A stretch of 64,000 nucleotides of DNA from RGIG5612 sp963589005. GTDB lineage: Bacteria; Bacillota; Clostridia; Lachnospirales; Lachnospiraceae. Numbering within the stretch: the first letter of the stretch is position 1; each line of letters starts with the position of its first letter. This document shows, piece by piece, positions 8,902-18,576 of this stretch. The stretch is taken from the NCBI GenBank assembly GCA_963589005.1, contig CAVAJR010000008.1, positions 1 through 64,000 of the forward strand. The letters are read 5' to 3'. The position numbers and the translations under genes were made by a program. Under the pieces are notes generated by a model that worked only from the letters and a program-made list of their open reading frames with translations, was not told the DNA's origin and made no database searches.

Positions 8902-10338
8902 ATGGAAAAGAAATTGCTGAAATTCATCGGCGCAGGGCTTGGTATAATTATTATATTGACAGCAGCGCTGATCGTGATTAACAACAGAACAGAGAAATAT
9001 GATATCGGTGCAAAAGTATTTGCAGACAAGGAAGCAACAGACATACTCAGGCTTGATATATCCAATGAATACGGAAATTATTCCATATATTACGATTCAG
9101 AGGAGGACGGGTATGTATTTGATGATATCCCGGTAAATATTGTGGATTTCGACGGATTTTCCGAGCTTATGTACCATGCAAGCGGATATGGAGCATTAAG
9201 GCTGGTGAAGGAACATGCCAAGGACCTTGAGACCTATGGTCTTGATGCTCCAACGGCAGAAGTTTCAGTGCAATTTGCAGATGGCAGCAGCTTCTCTGTG
9301 GCTGTCGGAAACAAGGAACCGTTAAGCGGCAATTATTATGGAATGGTGCTGAATGATGAGGAAGAAAGCGGAAATGTATATATATTCGCTGAAGAGGATG
9401 TGGGGTATTTTCTCTTGAAGAAGGAAAATTACATATCAAATCAGGTAACGCCGGAATTGGCGGTTACAAGCCCACTCAGCGCCATAAGAGATATTACTTT
9501 TTCAGGAAGCGCACTGGAAAGGACAATAGAGATCAAGGCGGTAACGGATTCTGACACTGAGACTAAACTTGCTGCCAAATCCTTCGGACCGGCTACGCAC
9601 ATCGTGCATATGAATGGTACATACGAGTTGGACCAGACATATGGAATAGAAATACTGGGATCTGTTCTGGGAATAAAGGCTATAGATGTTGTTCAATATA
9701 ACATAACAGATGAGGAATTGAGTAAACTGGGATTTGACGATCCATATATGCAAGTGGATTTTTCACTCAAGAATAATACAGATTATATTGCCGATTACCA
9801 ATTAAGGCTTGTGCCGGAAGGTGATTACTATATGGCATATATGCTGGGAAGCGGAGTAGTATTTTTAATAGAACCGCCGTCTTTTATATCAACTGATTAT
9901 ACTAAGTTGTGTATGAGATGGTTTTTATCTCCCCTGAGGACGGATCTGACTGATCTGACAGTGGAGTTTGACGGCAAAACCTATGTATATGAATCTTGGG
10001 CTGATGAGGATGGAAATATCTGCGCATCGGTAAATGGGCAGTCGTTGGATAAGGACCTGTTTTTCAGCTTTTATCGCCTTGTTACAAGTGCAGCATCAGA
10101 CGGATTATATCTGGGAGATGTTGTTAATGAAGGAAGTCCTATCATGACAATTACCTATAATTATAATATCGAAGGCAAATCACCTGACGTAATGAAGCTG
10201 TATAAGGGCAGTCTTAGAAGAGTAAATGTGGAAATTAACGGAGTAACAGAATTTGACATGAAGTCGTCATTTGCAGATGCCGTTAAGACAGCGTGCGAAC
10301 ATACTCTGACAGGCGAGAGTATTGAGGAAAACTGGTAA
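8902..10338 (+). CDS. DUF4340 domain-containing membrane-anchored protein
   Basis: Conserved fourth component of clostridial Gld-type ABC operons; no reaction is known. A single N-terminal membrane helix (about 8-28) precedes a large, acidic, beta-rich extracellular part with two DUF4340-like halves (for example DILRLDISNEYGNYSIY and VEFDGKTYVYESW). I use ATG 8902, directly ahead of MEKKLLKFIG, because that gives a normal signal-anchor; an upstream in-frame ATG at 8845 would add a polar leader without a good ribosome site. No lipobox or wall anchor is visible. Confidence 0.8.
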   Translation: MEKKLLKFIGAGLGIIIILTAALIVINNRTEKYDIGAKVFADKEATDILRLDISNEYGNYSIYYDSEEDGYVFDDIPVNIVDFDGFSELMYHASGYGALRLVKEHAKDLETYGLDAPTAEVSVQFADGSSFSVAVGNKEPLSGNYYGMVLNDEEESGNVYIFAEEDVGYFLLKKENYISNQVTPELAVTSPLSAIRDITFSGSALERTIEIKAVTDSDTETKLAAKSFGPATHIVHMNGTYELDQTYGIEILGSVLGIKAIDVVQYNITDEELSKLGFDDPYMQVDFSLKNNTDYIADYQLRLVPEGDYYMAYMLGSGVVFLIEPPSFISTDYTKLCMRWFLSPLRTDLTDLTVEFDGKTYVYESWADEDGNICASVNGQSLDKDLFFSFYRLVTSAASDGLYLGDVVNEGSPIMTITYNYNIEGKSPDVMKLYKGSLRRVNVEINGVTEFDMKSSFADAVKTACEHTLTGESIEENW

Positions 10339-10436
10339 TTTAAAAATGCATTTGCCGGATGATCGGGAAGGATTGTACATAAAAAATACAATTTATTAGG
10401 CATATTCAACAAAAAATATAAATGATCTAAAATGAT

Positions 10437-10465
10437 TTGACCGGATTATGTGTAAATTATATAAT
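10437..10465 (+). promoter_or_regulatory. Strong sigma-A promoter for the sugar-binding protein gene
   Basis: TTGACC (10437-10442), a 17-base spacer and a perfect TATAAT (10460-10465). The expected 5' leader is about 90 bases and contains an AGGAGC/GCTCCT hairpin (10500-10523) before the ribosome site. No clear catabolite-response element was found. Confidence 0.75.
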
Positions 10466-10562
10466 GACTTGGGGGATTAATTTATTTTTTTTGATCATAA
10501 GGAGCAGGGCAATGACCGCTCCTGTGATATATAAGTAAATCATTTTAAGTGGAGGTGAAAAA

Positions 10563-11660
10563 ATGAAATTAAGAAAAGTTTCATCCATCGTTCTTGCAGG
10601 TGCAATGGTACTTGCTTTTGCAGGAACAGCGATGGCGGGTGAATCGGGAACAACTTCTCTGAAGCTTGCTTCTCACAACGCAGTAGTTGAGGGCAATCCA
10701 TATCGTGTTCGTTATGAGCTCGATATTCAGGATGCAGCAGCTGATGCTATCAATTACGGCTATGATGTCAGCTATAACTCATTTGTAGCTAATTCAGATG
10801 CAAGTACAGAGCAGCAGCAGTTACAGAACTCGATCAATGAGGGATATGATATCATTGTTAATGACCCTGTAGCTACAACCGGTCTCGATCCTGTTATTGA
10901 GGCAGCTCAGGAAGCAGGCATAATCTATATCAATGCAGACTGTGCATATATGTCAACAGATGTAGATATACTTAATATTGTAACCGATCAGGAATATCTG
11001 GGATATACAACAGGATGTTACGCAGGCGAGGCACTGGGCAAGGGTGCTAAGGTTGTTATGATCGCAGCCTTGGAAGGAAATCAGGCCAACACAGACCGTC
11101 AGCGTGGATTTGAGAAAGCAATTGAAGAGTATGAATTAGAGGTTGTTGCAACAGGAAACCACGACTGGAATTCAACATTATCACAGCAGTTAATGGCTGA
11201 AATTCTTAACTCAGGTACAGAATTTGACGGCGTATTAATATCACAGATGGCAGATAACGCTCTTGAGGCTTTCGCAGCTGCAGGCGTTGATTATCCGAAA
11301 TTCATCGGCTTTGGCGACACAGGTGCTTACATGCAGAAGCTCCTTGAAATCAACAAGGATGAGGTAGTTACAAGGTATATTGTTCTTTCTAACCCACCTG
11401 GAGTAGGTGCCACAGCATTGAACTTTGCTCTTAACCTTTATGAAGGTAAGGAACTTAAGGATGGTGTATATGCTGAGGGTTATGAAGATACACATCAGAT
11501 CTGGATCAGATCTAAGATCCAGTATACAGATCAGGATGTTGTAAACGGCACAGAGATAGAAGGCCAGTCAATCGAGGATTTTGCTAACAGCTATGAAGCA
11601 GGCGATTCTATTTCCTTCTGGCTTACATATCAGGAAGTTGCAGATACATATTTCAAATAA
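10563..11660 (+). CDS. Sugar ABC transporter substrate-binding protein, RbsB type
   Basis: Captures a sugar or sugar-like solute for the importer encoded downstream. The 365 residues begin with a signal peptide (about 1-25) ending in TAMA, then a periplasmic-binding-protein type 1 fold with motifs such as QQQLQNSINEGYDIIVNDPVA and GRQRG-like TDRQRGFEKAIEEY. There is no Cys near the cleavage site, so no lipobox; Gram-positive binding proteins are normally lipoproteins. GGAGGTG lies just before the ATG. It has its own promoter and a hairpin directly after it, so it is probably made in excess over the ATPase and permeases. Confidence 0.9.
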   Translation: MKLRKVSSIVLAGAMVLAFAGTAMAGESGTTSLKLASHNAVVEGNPYRVRYELDIQDAAADAINYGYDVSYNSFVANSDASTEQQQLQNSINEGYDIIVNDPVATTGLDPVIEAAQEAGIIYINADCAYMSTDVDILNIVTDQEYLGYTTGCYAGEALGKGAKVVMIAALEGNQANTDRQRGFEKAIEEYELEVVATGNHDWNSTLSQQLMAEILNSGTEFDGVLISQMADNALEAFAAAGVDYPKFIGFGDTGAYMQKLLEINKDEVVTRYIVLSNPPGVGATALNFALNLYEGKELKDGVYAEGYEDTHQIWIRSKIQYTDQDVVNGTEIEGQSIEDFANSYEAGDSISFWLTYQEVADTYFK

Positions 11661-11685
11661 AGCATTACATTATCAGCTTAATGAA

Positions 11686-11709
11686 GCCGGCGGTTTATCA
11701 GCCGCCGGC
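11686..11709 (+). terminator. GC-rich hairpin after the binding-protein gene
   Basis: GCCGGCGG (11686-11693) and CCGCCGGC (11702-11709) form a perfect 8-base GC stem with an 8-base loop. No run of Ts follows, so it may mainly protect the 3' end of the upstream message and reduce read-through into the ATPase gene. Confidence 0.6.
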
Positions 11710-11862
11710 ATGCTTATATATTGCGAAAAAGATATCCGTTGATTTTGCATTTAAAAATGAAATTTTGCCCAGGTTAGAGCCTTATAAATATCAGCAAATG
11801 CATTTGTTGGGATTTATAAAACTCTAAAATATCAAATATTTTGAGGCGGGAGGTGATTGTCA

Positions 11863-13377
11863 TTGCTTGAAATGAAAGGCATTGATAAAAGATTTGGAGC
11901 CGTCACAGCACTTAATAAGGCATCATTGTCTGTGGGCGATGGTGAGATTGTTGCGCTTGCAGGCTCAAATGGGTCCGGCAAATCCACTTTGGTTAAGGTG
12001 CTGGCAGGACTTGTAGCGCCAAATAATGGTGAGATTTATATTGACGGCGAGAAGAAGATAATCCATTCAGGTATGGATTCGGCCAGAGAAGGAATTGCGA
12101 CTGCATTTCAGGATCTGAGTCTTATTCCGACTATGTCTGTAAAGGATAATATATTATTAGGATGTGAAATTACTGAAAAATCAGGAATGGTAAATGAGAA
12201 AAAGTCCAGAGAAGTCGTAAGAGAACTGCTGGACAGATTTCATATCGATTGCGATCCTGAAGATTATGTGCAGACTCTTATGCCATCGACCCAGAGCATG
12301 CTGGAGGTGGCGAAGGCTGTATTTAAGAAGCCTAAGATATTACTTTTAGATGAGGTTACCGCATCGCTTCATTATGATGAGATCGAAACATTATTCAGAA
12401 TAATGCGCGAACTTAAGTCTGAAGGCATGTCGATGGTTTATGTTACTCACAGAATGAATGAAATTTTTGACATCTGTGACACTATAACGATCATGAGAAG
12501 CAGTGAGACTGTGATCTCAGGCAAGGTTTCGGATTTTACACTTGATGATATTATTTATCATATGACAGGTGCGAGACCTAAACATGCAGAGACTAAGGGC
12601 GGCACGATGTCAGAACATGACGACAGAGATATTGTTGTTGATATCAGAGGGATATCCGTTGAACCTAAGGTCAAGGATATCTCGATGAAGGCTTATAAGG
12701 GAGAAATTGTCGGAATCGGAGGATTGGAAGGACAGGGACAGCCGGAGGTCATCCGTTCCATCTTGGGGGCAGTTATACCGCAGAGCGGAACGATAGAATA
12801 TCTGGGCAGGAAGATTAAATTCAAGGAGCCTGCAGATGGCGTCAAGGCGGGTATCGGTTTTATATCCGGAGACAGGAATAAGGAAGCAATATTTGACATA
12901 AGAACGATTATGGAGAATATATTTGCAGGCAATTCAGCCAAGGAGTCATTATTTGCTTATCTGTCTGCTAAGAAGGTTAAGAAATTCTCCGAGGACGCAG
13001 TCAAGAAATACAATATCAAGATAGGCAGATTAAAGGACCCTGCAAGCTCGCTTTCCGGCGGCAATCAGCAAAAGCTGGTTGTAGCCAGATGGATAGCAAT
13101 GAATCCGAACCTTCTTCTGTTGGATGATCCTACCAAGGGAGTTGATATTCATTCAAGGCATGAAATCCATGATATCCTGAGAGAATGTGCGGCAAATGGC
13201 ATGACTGTCATAATTTCAGCCAGTGATACAGAAGAATTGCTGGAAATATCTGACAGGATCTATGTTTTTTATGAGGGCAAGGTTGCAGCAGAGCTTTCAG
13301 GAGAGCATAAGACAGCAGAGCATTTAGTTTCAGCGATGATGGGTGTTAAGGAAACGACTCGAAAGGAGGCAGAATAA
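11863..13377 (+). CDS. Sugar ABC transporter double ATPase, RbsA type
   Basis: Fused two-domain ATPase of a ribose-class importer. The first half carries GSNGSGKST (about 34-42); its signature position is degenerate. The second half (from about 255) has LSGGNQQK and LLLDDPTKGVD, with its Walker A replaced by GLEGQGQPE, as is normal for this family. Length 504. I use TTG 11863 because GGGAGGTG (11848-11855) is nine bases upstream; TTG 11857 is too close and ATG 11872 too far. The next gene overlaps the stop by one base. Confidence 0.92.
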   Translation: MLEMKGIDKRFGAVTALNKASLSVGDGEIVALAGSNGSGKSTLVKVLAGLVAPNNGEIYIDGEKKIIHSGMDSAREGIATAFQDLSLIPTMSVKDNILLGCEITEKSGMVNEKKSREVVRELLDRFHIDCDPEDYVQTLMPSTQSMLEVAKAVFKKPKILLLDEVTASLHYDEIETLFRIMRELKSEGMSMVYVTHRMNEIFDICDTITIMRSSETVISGKVSDFTLDDIIYHMTGARPKHAETKGGTMSEHDDRDIVVDIRGISVEPKVKDISMKAYKGEIVGIGGLEGQGQPEVIRSILGAVIPQSGTIEYLGRKIKFKEPADGVKAGIGFISGDRNKEAIFDIRTIMENIFAGNSAKESLFAYLSAKKVKKFSEDAVKKYNIKIGRLKDPASSLSGGNQQKLVVARWIAMNPNLLLLDDPTKGVDIHSRHEIHDILRECAANGMTVIISASDTEELLEISDRIYVFYEGKVAAELSGEHKTAEHLVSAMMGVKETTRKEAE

Positions 13378-14495
13378 TGAGAGAATCATTAAAAAGATTT
13401 AGAAGAAAACCTGCCTTTACGGGCTGTATGCTGTTTCTGGCGGTTCTATTGCTTAACATAATAATCCAGGGATGGTCAGCCTGCCTTTCGGGGGGATTGT
13501 CAGTTGAGGGCATGTTAGCATTTTTTCAGCCGTCAGCGCTGAAATCAATTATAATGACTAACCTGCCGTTTATATTGGTTACCATAGGACAGGCACTATT
13601 GCTTCTTGTGGGACAGATGGATGTCTCAATAGGTGTTCAGATTGCTCTTGTCAATGTAGTATGCATTATGGTGCCGCAGGAATGGGGCACTCCTGTATGG
13701 GTGGGATGGATCGTTGCAATGCTGGCAGCATTTGCCATATCCGCTTTATGCGGCGCATGCTGTTCGGTATTGAGGCTGCCGGCTCTTTTGGCCAGTTATG
13801 CGCTTACATATCTGATCAATGGAATAAATGTCCTTATCATGAACGTGCCGCAGGGCTCTGTACCGAAGGCATATTGGAAACCGTATCAGTCTACTATATA
13901 CGGATTGTTCGAGGATCCGCCGGGATTTTTGAAATTTTTAAATTACATTCCGGTAAGTGCACTGGTCCTTGCAGCTGTGCTTCTTGTATGGCTCTTTATT
14001 TCCAAGAGACCATTTGGCAAGCATATCTATGCTGTAGGTACTAATCCGAGAAATGCATTTGCAGCCGGAATTAATCCTGTTAGGGTTCAGATGAAGGCAT
14101 TTCTTATAAAAGGATTCTTCGTAGGTATTGCAGGTATATGTCTTACACTTATGTCTGCATCAGGCAATCCGCTTCAATGTGAGGATTATGGCATCAAGTC
14201 CTTGTCTGCGGCCATTATCGGCGGTATGGGCTGGGGAGGCTGGGGATCCATCTCCTGCGGAGTATTCGGCGGAGGCTTCCTGGTACTTATACAGAATACT
14301 GTTTATTATTTCTTTACATTGCTTTCCAAGATATTTATCGGATTTTCTGTAACCTCGTATTGGCAGAATTTCGTTTCGGATATTATCATATTCGCAGGCT
14401 TGCTTATGACGATCGTTACGGCTAAGGAACAAAGAAAGACTTTACATCAGGGTCTGAAGGCTCAATTTAAGCGAGGTGAGAAATATGCCAAATAA
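13377..14495 (+). CDS. Sugar ABC transporter permease 1, RbsC type
   Basis: Membrane subunit of the importer (BPD_transp_2 family), 372 residues with about nine hydrophobic segments. The conserved GKHIYAVGTNPRNAFAAGIN stretch near residue 215 is the cytoplasmic coupling loop of this family, and GGMGWGGWGS replaces the more usual GG-x-GS region. ATG overlaps the ATPase stop by one base (TAATG), implying translational coupling. The C-terminus overlaps the start of permease 2. Two different permeases suggest a heterodimeric channel, as in autoinducer-2 or rhizopine-like importers; the solute is not evident. Confidence 0.9.
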   Translation: MRESLKRFRRKPAFTGCMLFLAVLLLNIIIQGWSACLSGGLSVEGMLAFFQPSALKSIIMTNLPFILVTIGQALLLLVGQMDVSIGVQIALVNVVCIMVPQEWGTPVWVGWIVAMLAAFAISALCGACCSVLRLPALLASYALTYLINGINVLIMNVPQGSVPKAYWKPYQSTIYGLFEDPPGFLKFLNYIPVSALVLAAVLLVWLFISKRPFGKHIYAVGTNPRNAFAAGINPVRVQMKAFLIKGFFVGIAGICLTLMSASGNPLQCEDYGIKSLSAAIIGGMGWGGWGSISCGVFGGGFLVLIQNTVYYFFTLLSKIFIGFSVTSYWQNFVSDIIIFAGLLMTIVTAKEQRKTLHQGLKAQFKRGEKYAK

Positions 14496-15486
14496 TACTA
14501 TGACATTTAAACCTAATGCTAAAAAGGATGCTGTTGCCAATATTAATCATTTCGTACAGACACATACAGCGTTAATGGCTGTAATAATTGCTGCGGTTTT
14601 ATATGCTGTTACCATTATTATTAACCCGAAGGGATTTAATACGGTTGCAATAGGCAATATTATTCTCCTGACGGTAATACTCAGTATACCTGCAGCAGGT
14701 CAGACCATGGTGCTTATCAGCGGCGGCATGGACTTTTCTGTCGGCGCGGTCATGTCAGCGACAGCAGTTTTGACAACATATACAATGCAAGGTGAAAACG
14801 GACATTTCCTGAAGGTTCTTGTTCTGGCCCTTGCGATTGGTGCTGTGGTGGGATTTCTTAATGGCATATGCTGCGTCAAGATAGGGCTTCCGGCCATGAT
14901 CGTAACCATGGCTATATCTAATATTGTAACAAGACTTCAATATATATTTACCCAGGGAGTGTTAAGCGGAACCGCATCAAGCCTGTTCTCGGCAACGGTA
15001 AAGTTTAAAATATTCGGTGTTATCCCTCATGTTGTTGTTTATGCCATGATCATTTGGCCTATAGTTTTCTACATTTTGAAGAGGTCAAGATTCGGAAAAC
15101 AGCTGTATATGGTAGGCAACAATGCGTCTGCGGCCAGACTAAATGGTGTAAGAGTTACCAAGGTGCAGGTATTGTCTTATGTATTCTCGGGAGTATTAGC
15201 TGCATTTGCAGGCATGTTGGGTGCAGCTTATATGTCGACTGCAACATGTCAGATCTTCGACGACTATGCATATCAGTCGTTGATCGCAGTTATAATAGGC
15301 GGAACTACATTTGCGGGAGGAACAGGAACATACGAGGGAAGTATTGCAGGTTCGCTTGTAATGATACTCTTGTCGAACCTTCTTACATCGCTTAACCCTA
15401 CACAGCCTGTAAGAAATATTTTAAATGCGGCAATACTGATACTGCTTCTGGTTCTCTATAACAGAGGAAAATCAGTCCGCCAGTAA
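14485..15486 (+). CDS. Sugar ABC transporter permease 2, RbsC type
   Basis: Second membrane subunit, 333 residues, eight to ten hydrophobic segments, with the coupling motif GKQLYMVGNNASAARLNGVR near 205-225 and the IGGTTFAGGTGT loop near 265. I use ATG 14485, with GCGAGGTG just upstream inside the preceding gene; an in-frame GTG at 14476 falls in that ribosome site. The frame overlaps permease 1 by 11 bases. It ends the four-gene importer operon. Confidence 0.9.
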   Translation: MPNNTMTFKPNAKKDAVANINHFVQTHTALMAVIIAAVLYAVTIIINPKGFNTVAIGNIILLTVILSIPAAGQTMVLISGGMDFSVGAVMSATAVLTTYTMQGENGHFLKVLVLALAIGAVVGFLNGICCVKIGLPAMIVTMAISNIVTRLQYIFTQGVLSGTASSLFSATVKFKIFGVIPHVVVYAMIIWPIVFYILKRSRFGKQLYMVGNNASAARLNGVRVTKVQVLSYVFSGVLAAFAGMLGAAYMSTATCQIFDDYAYQSLIAVIIGGTTFAGGTGTYEGSIAGSLVMILLSNLLTSLNPTQPVRNILNAAILILLLVLYNRGKSVRQ

Positions 15487-15548
15487 GATCCTGTATGCCT
15501 GAGCTTACGGCATAAAGCGGATTAAATTATAATATGCAGAACGAACGC

Positions 15549-15596
15549 AGGAGCTGCAAGAAATCGGTGAATGAAAACGATATCTCACAGCTCCTG
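15549..15596. terminator. Possible hairpin between convergent genes
   Basis: CAGGAGCTG (15549-15557) and CAGCTCCTG (15588-15596) are perfect inverted copies around a 30-base loop, between the importer operon and the convergent alarmone synthetase gene. No T tract, so termination is uncertain. Confidence 0.4.
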
Positions 15597-15676
15597 TTAT
15601 GTATGCCGAGGATTATGGCACGAAACAAAATGAATTTGTACTTGTGAATGAATATAACAATAATTGATCAAGGCTT

Positions 15677-16378
15677 TTAGCCGATGTATATATCGGCACG
15701 CCTTTGTATCGAGGCCATCTGGCTGTCCAATGTCTTGCATAATTCCGCACAATTAAACAGTTCAGTTTCAAGCTCTGCCGCAACATTTGACGGCAGATTT
15801 TTTTTGTATTTGATCTTATGCTCAAGACTGGCCCACAGATCCATGGCTATGGTACGCAGCTGGATCTCTACCTTCATTATCTTCTTGCGGTCATGAAGAA
15901 ATATAGGCGTTTCTATGATGAGATGAAGGCTGCGGTATCCGTTAGGTTTAGGATTTTTGATATAATCCTTTTCCTCGTACAGAGTAACATCATCCTGATT
16001 TAAGATAGCCTTGGCGATCATATAAATATCTTCTTCATATGAACATATGACTCTGATTCCGGCTATGTCAAATATATTATTTTCTATGGCTTCAACTGTA
16101 GGAAATATTTTTTTTCTGCCCAGCTTTTCCATTATGCTGTCTACGCTTTTTAATCTGGTTTTTATTGTTTCTATAGGATTACGATCATATTGAAGAGACA
16201 ACTCTTCACTCATAACATTGAATTTTGTTTCAACCTCCATGATGGCACATTTGTAGAAGGTCATGAGTTCTCTATAAGGCTGTGCATTGGCATTTAACCA
16301 TTTTTTCAGTTCATCCTTCGGCAGACGCGAGGCAATAGCTCGTTCGAGTTTCTGTATACTTGTTTCTGATAATTGCAT
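15677..16378 (-). CDS. Small alarmone synthetase (RelQ/YjbM-like (p)ppGpp synthetase)
   Basis: Makes (p)ppGpp from ATP and GDP/GTP without a hydrolase domain. The 233 residues contain only the RelA_SpoT synthetase fold: DIAGIRVIC near residue 100, KDYIKNPKPNGYRSLHL near 138-154, and EIQLRTIAMDLWASLEHKIKYK near 173-194, all family signatures. No HD, TGS or ACT domains. The only plausible ribosome site, GGAAGG, is about 14 bases before the ATG, so translation may be weak. The window also encodes the long bifunctional Rel enzyme. Monocistronic, convergent with the importer operon. Confidence 0.92.
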   Translation of the reverse strand: MQLSETSIQKLERAIASRLPKDELKKWLNANAQPYRELMTFYKCAIMEVETKFNVMSEELSLQYDRNPIETIKTRLKSVDSIMEKLGRKKIFPTVEAIENNIFDIAGIRVICSYEEDIYMIAKAILNQDDVTLYEEKDYIKNPKPNGYRSLHLIIETPIFLHDRKKIMKVEIQLRTIAMDLWASLEHKIKYKKNLPSNVAAELETELFNCAELCKTLDSQMASIQRRADIYIG

Positions 16379-16487
16379 TTTATATATGAATTCCTTCCCT
16401 TGTGATAGTTGATTCTTGCTGAATGCATAAATTTTATATTATTTCTTATTAATTTTCTATACCGGCTTGTAATATGGAAGTTATAAC

Positions 16488-16517
16488 TTGACAATTTTTG
16501 CTTTTATTAACTAGAAT
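16488..16517 (+). promoter_or_regulatory. Probable sigma-A promoter for the S1-domain gene
   Basis: TTGACA (16488-16493), 18-base spacer, TAGAAT (16512-16517), about 95 bases before the gene. The -35 box is perfect. Confidence 0.65.
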
Positions 16518-16612
16518 ATCTGCTGTGCAGATAGGGACATTTATATGCGAAATCGGTACAGAGATCAATTATTATAAAATGCATGCAAATGCATGTCTTG
16601 TGAAGATAGAAA

Positions 16613-17293
16613 ATGGGAGAGGTTATGGAACAAAATTCCGAAGTAAGATCATATAAATATGGCAAATGGCAGGTGCTTAAGGTGGTATCTGCAGCAAATA
16701 TGGGGGTATATCTGGGAACAGAGGACAGCAGAGTTCTGCTTCCGAGAAAGCAGGTACCGGCAGGTACGCAGGTGGGAGACGAGATAAGGGTATTTGTCTA
16801 TAAGGATTCCAGCGACAGACCTATTGCTACGGTAAACGAACCCAAGCTTGTATTGGGTGAAATAGCTGTATTAAGGGTTAAACAGGTTACCAAAATAGGC
16901 GCATTTCTCGACTGGGGCCTGGAAAAGGATCTGCTGCTTCCCTTCGGACAGCAGATTGAAGCGGTAAAGGAAGGAATGTATTATCCTGTTGCATTATATC
17001 TTGACAGAAGCGAGCGCCTTGCCGCCTCCATGTGGATAGATAAATTCATCAAGGGTGCAACGCCGGATGAAAAGAAAAAGAAAAAATCTCTCCTTACTCT
17101 GGAAGCTGATGCGGAGAATGTATATGTTCTGATAAAAAAAATGGGCGGTCGTCTGGGATATGATGACAAGGCTGCACCGGAGATTATAGAAAAGGATTTC
17201 GGCCTCAGCAAAAATGCATTTAAGAAGGCCGTGGGTGTATTATACAAGGCTCGCAGGCTGGAAATTAACCCGGGCAGCATCAGTCTGATATAA
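16613..17293 (+). CDS. S1-domain RNA-binding protein, CvfB/YitL-like
   Basis: Probable RNA-binding regulator. About 226 residues: an S1-like domain (about 15-70), a second with KVTKIGAFLDWGLEKDLLLPF (about 75-135), a Lys-rich linker, and a C-terminal winged-helix part (about 165-226) ending KARRLEINPGSI, as in CvfB. It is shorter than staphylococcal or Bacillus CvfB (near 280-300), apparently with fewer S1 units. The start is ambiguous: ATG 16613 has a weak GAAGATAG upstream, while ATG 16625 has GGGAGAGG only two bases away. The downstream convergent gene also encodes an S1 protein. Confidence 0.8.
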   Translation: MGEVMEQNSEVRSYKYGKWQVLKVVSAANMGVYLGTEDSRVLLPRKQVPAGTQVGDEIRVFVYKDSSDRPIATVNEPKLVLGEIAVLRVKQVTKIGAFLDWGLEKDLLLPFGQQIEAVKEGMYYPVALYLDRSERLAASMWIDKFIKGATPDEKKKKKSLLTLEADAENVYVLIKKMGGRLGYDDKAAPEIIEKDFGLSKNAFKKAVGVLYKARRLEINPGSISLI

Positions 17294-17299
17294 TAATAG

Positions 17300-17325
17300 A
17301 TATGCGCCGGGTTACCGGCGCATAT
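17300..17325. terminator. Perfect palindromic terminator between convergent S1 genes
   Basis: An 11-base perfect stem, core ATGCGCCGG with CCGGCGCAT, and a GTTA tetraloop. It serves both convergent genes; flanks are A/T-rich but lack a long T run. Confidence 0.75.
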
Positions 17326-17353
17326 TAAGTAAATTCAGTTATTTATAAAATTG

Positions 17354-18307
17354 CTACATATTCTTGAAAATGTCAGCAAACGGATTATTAGGCACATATT
17401 CGCTTCTGTATTCGTGTGCCTCTTCTTCAATTTCTTCTGCCTCGGCAGCTTCAACGGCCTTCATTGACAGGCTGATCTTGTTATTGTCGATCTTAGTTAT
17501 CATAACTGTTACTTCCTGACCAACCTTTAAAACAGCCTTAGGATGACTGATCCTTTTGTCTGAAATTTCAGAAATATGAAGAAGTCCGGAAATACCGTCG
17601 CCTATATCTACGAAAGCACCGTATCTTTCCAGCTTCTCTACAGTTCCTGTAATGATGCTTCCTACAGCCAGCTTGCCAATGTTTTTAGCCTGTTCAGCAA
17701 CATATTCTTCTGTGAGGATTTCCTTGGCAGAGAGTATAAGTTTCTCCTGTTCTTCATTTACTTCGGATATTTTGACATTCATTTTGCGGCCCAGGTAAGG
17801 GGCTGTATCTTCAACATATTTGATACCCAGTTTTGATGCAGGAATGAATCCGCGTATTCCCTTGACATACATGATTGCTCCGGCCTTTACAACCTCGGAG
17901 ATCGTTCCGGAGATAATGGCTCCGTCTGCCTGCATTTGCCTTAATGCATCCCAGGAGTATTCAGATTCTGCCATTTTCTTGGATAAAATAATATTGCCAT
18001 GACCATCGTCTACAGTTTTGACGATTCCTGTAAATCTGTCACCGATATGGACATCTGTCATTATGTTAAATGACGGGTCGGCACTCATTTCTTCTGCGGG
18101 TACACGCCCTGTGGCATAATAGTTAAGATCAAGGATTGCACCATGCTCATTGAATGCTATTACCTCGCCCTCCATAACATCACCCTCGCGGATTTTACGA
18201 AGAGAATTATTGAGTTCAGCTGCATAATCCTCCATTGATTCGGCTGCTTCAGGCTTATTGTTCAATGCTTCATTTTCTGCTTTGTTTTCATTTTCAAATT
18301 CACTCAT
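17354..18307 (-). CDS. S1 RNA-binding domain protein (ribosomal protein S1 homologue)
   Basis: Binds RNA, possibly helping translation initiation as the short S1 homologues of Firmicutes do. The 317 residues hold an acidic N-terminus (1-35) and three or four S1 units: EGDVMEGEVIAFNEHGAILDL (about 38-95), the IISGTISEVVKAGAIMYVKG unit (about 130-195) and the most canonical one, GSIITGTVEKLERYGAFVDIG to GLLHISEIS (about 210-275), then a Glu-rich tail. ATG 18307 has AGGAGGG nine bases upstream; an upstream in-frame start at 18379 would place this ribosome site inside the gene. Confidence 0.87.
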   Translation of the reverse strand: MSEFENENKAENEALNNKPEAAESMEDYAAELNNSLRKIREGDVMEGEVIAFNEHGAILDLNYYATGRVPAEEMSADPSFNIMTDVHIGDRFTGIVKTVDDGHGNIILSKKMAESEYSWDALRQMQADGAIISGTISEVVKAGAIMYVKGIRGFIPASKLGIKYVEDTAPYLGRKMNVKISEVNEEQEKLILSAKEILTEEYVAEQAKNIGKLAVGSIITGTVEKLERYGAFVDIGDGISGLLHISEISDKRISHPKAVLKVGQEVTVMITKIDNNKISLSMKAVEAAEAEEIEEEAHEYRSEYVPNNPFADIFKNM

Positions 18308-18576
18308 GATGAACCCTCCTGTAATTTTTAATTTCTGGCAGTATGGTGCATGACTGTATATATTCACCATCTGCAGCAATTAAAGTATATGTCTTTTGCC
18401 ATTGAGGGACAAGGAAATTTTTGATATATTTTAACTGACAGAGATATATTATATTTAGCTGCAGCAATCCTGTGTGATTGAAGACATGGGCTGCGTTAGA
18501 CGATGCTTGCATAAAGCTCGCATCAATCGGATGAGCTGCGTAAAACTACCGGATAAATATTTGAACACTTACATTT

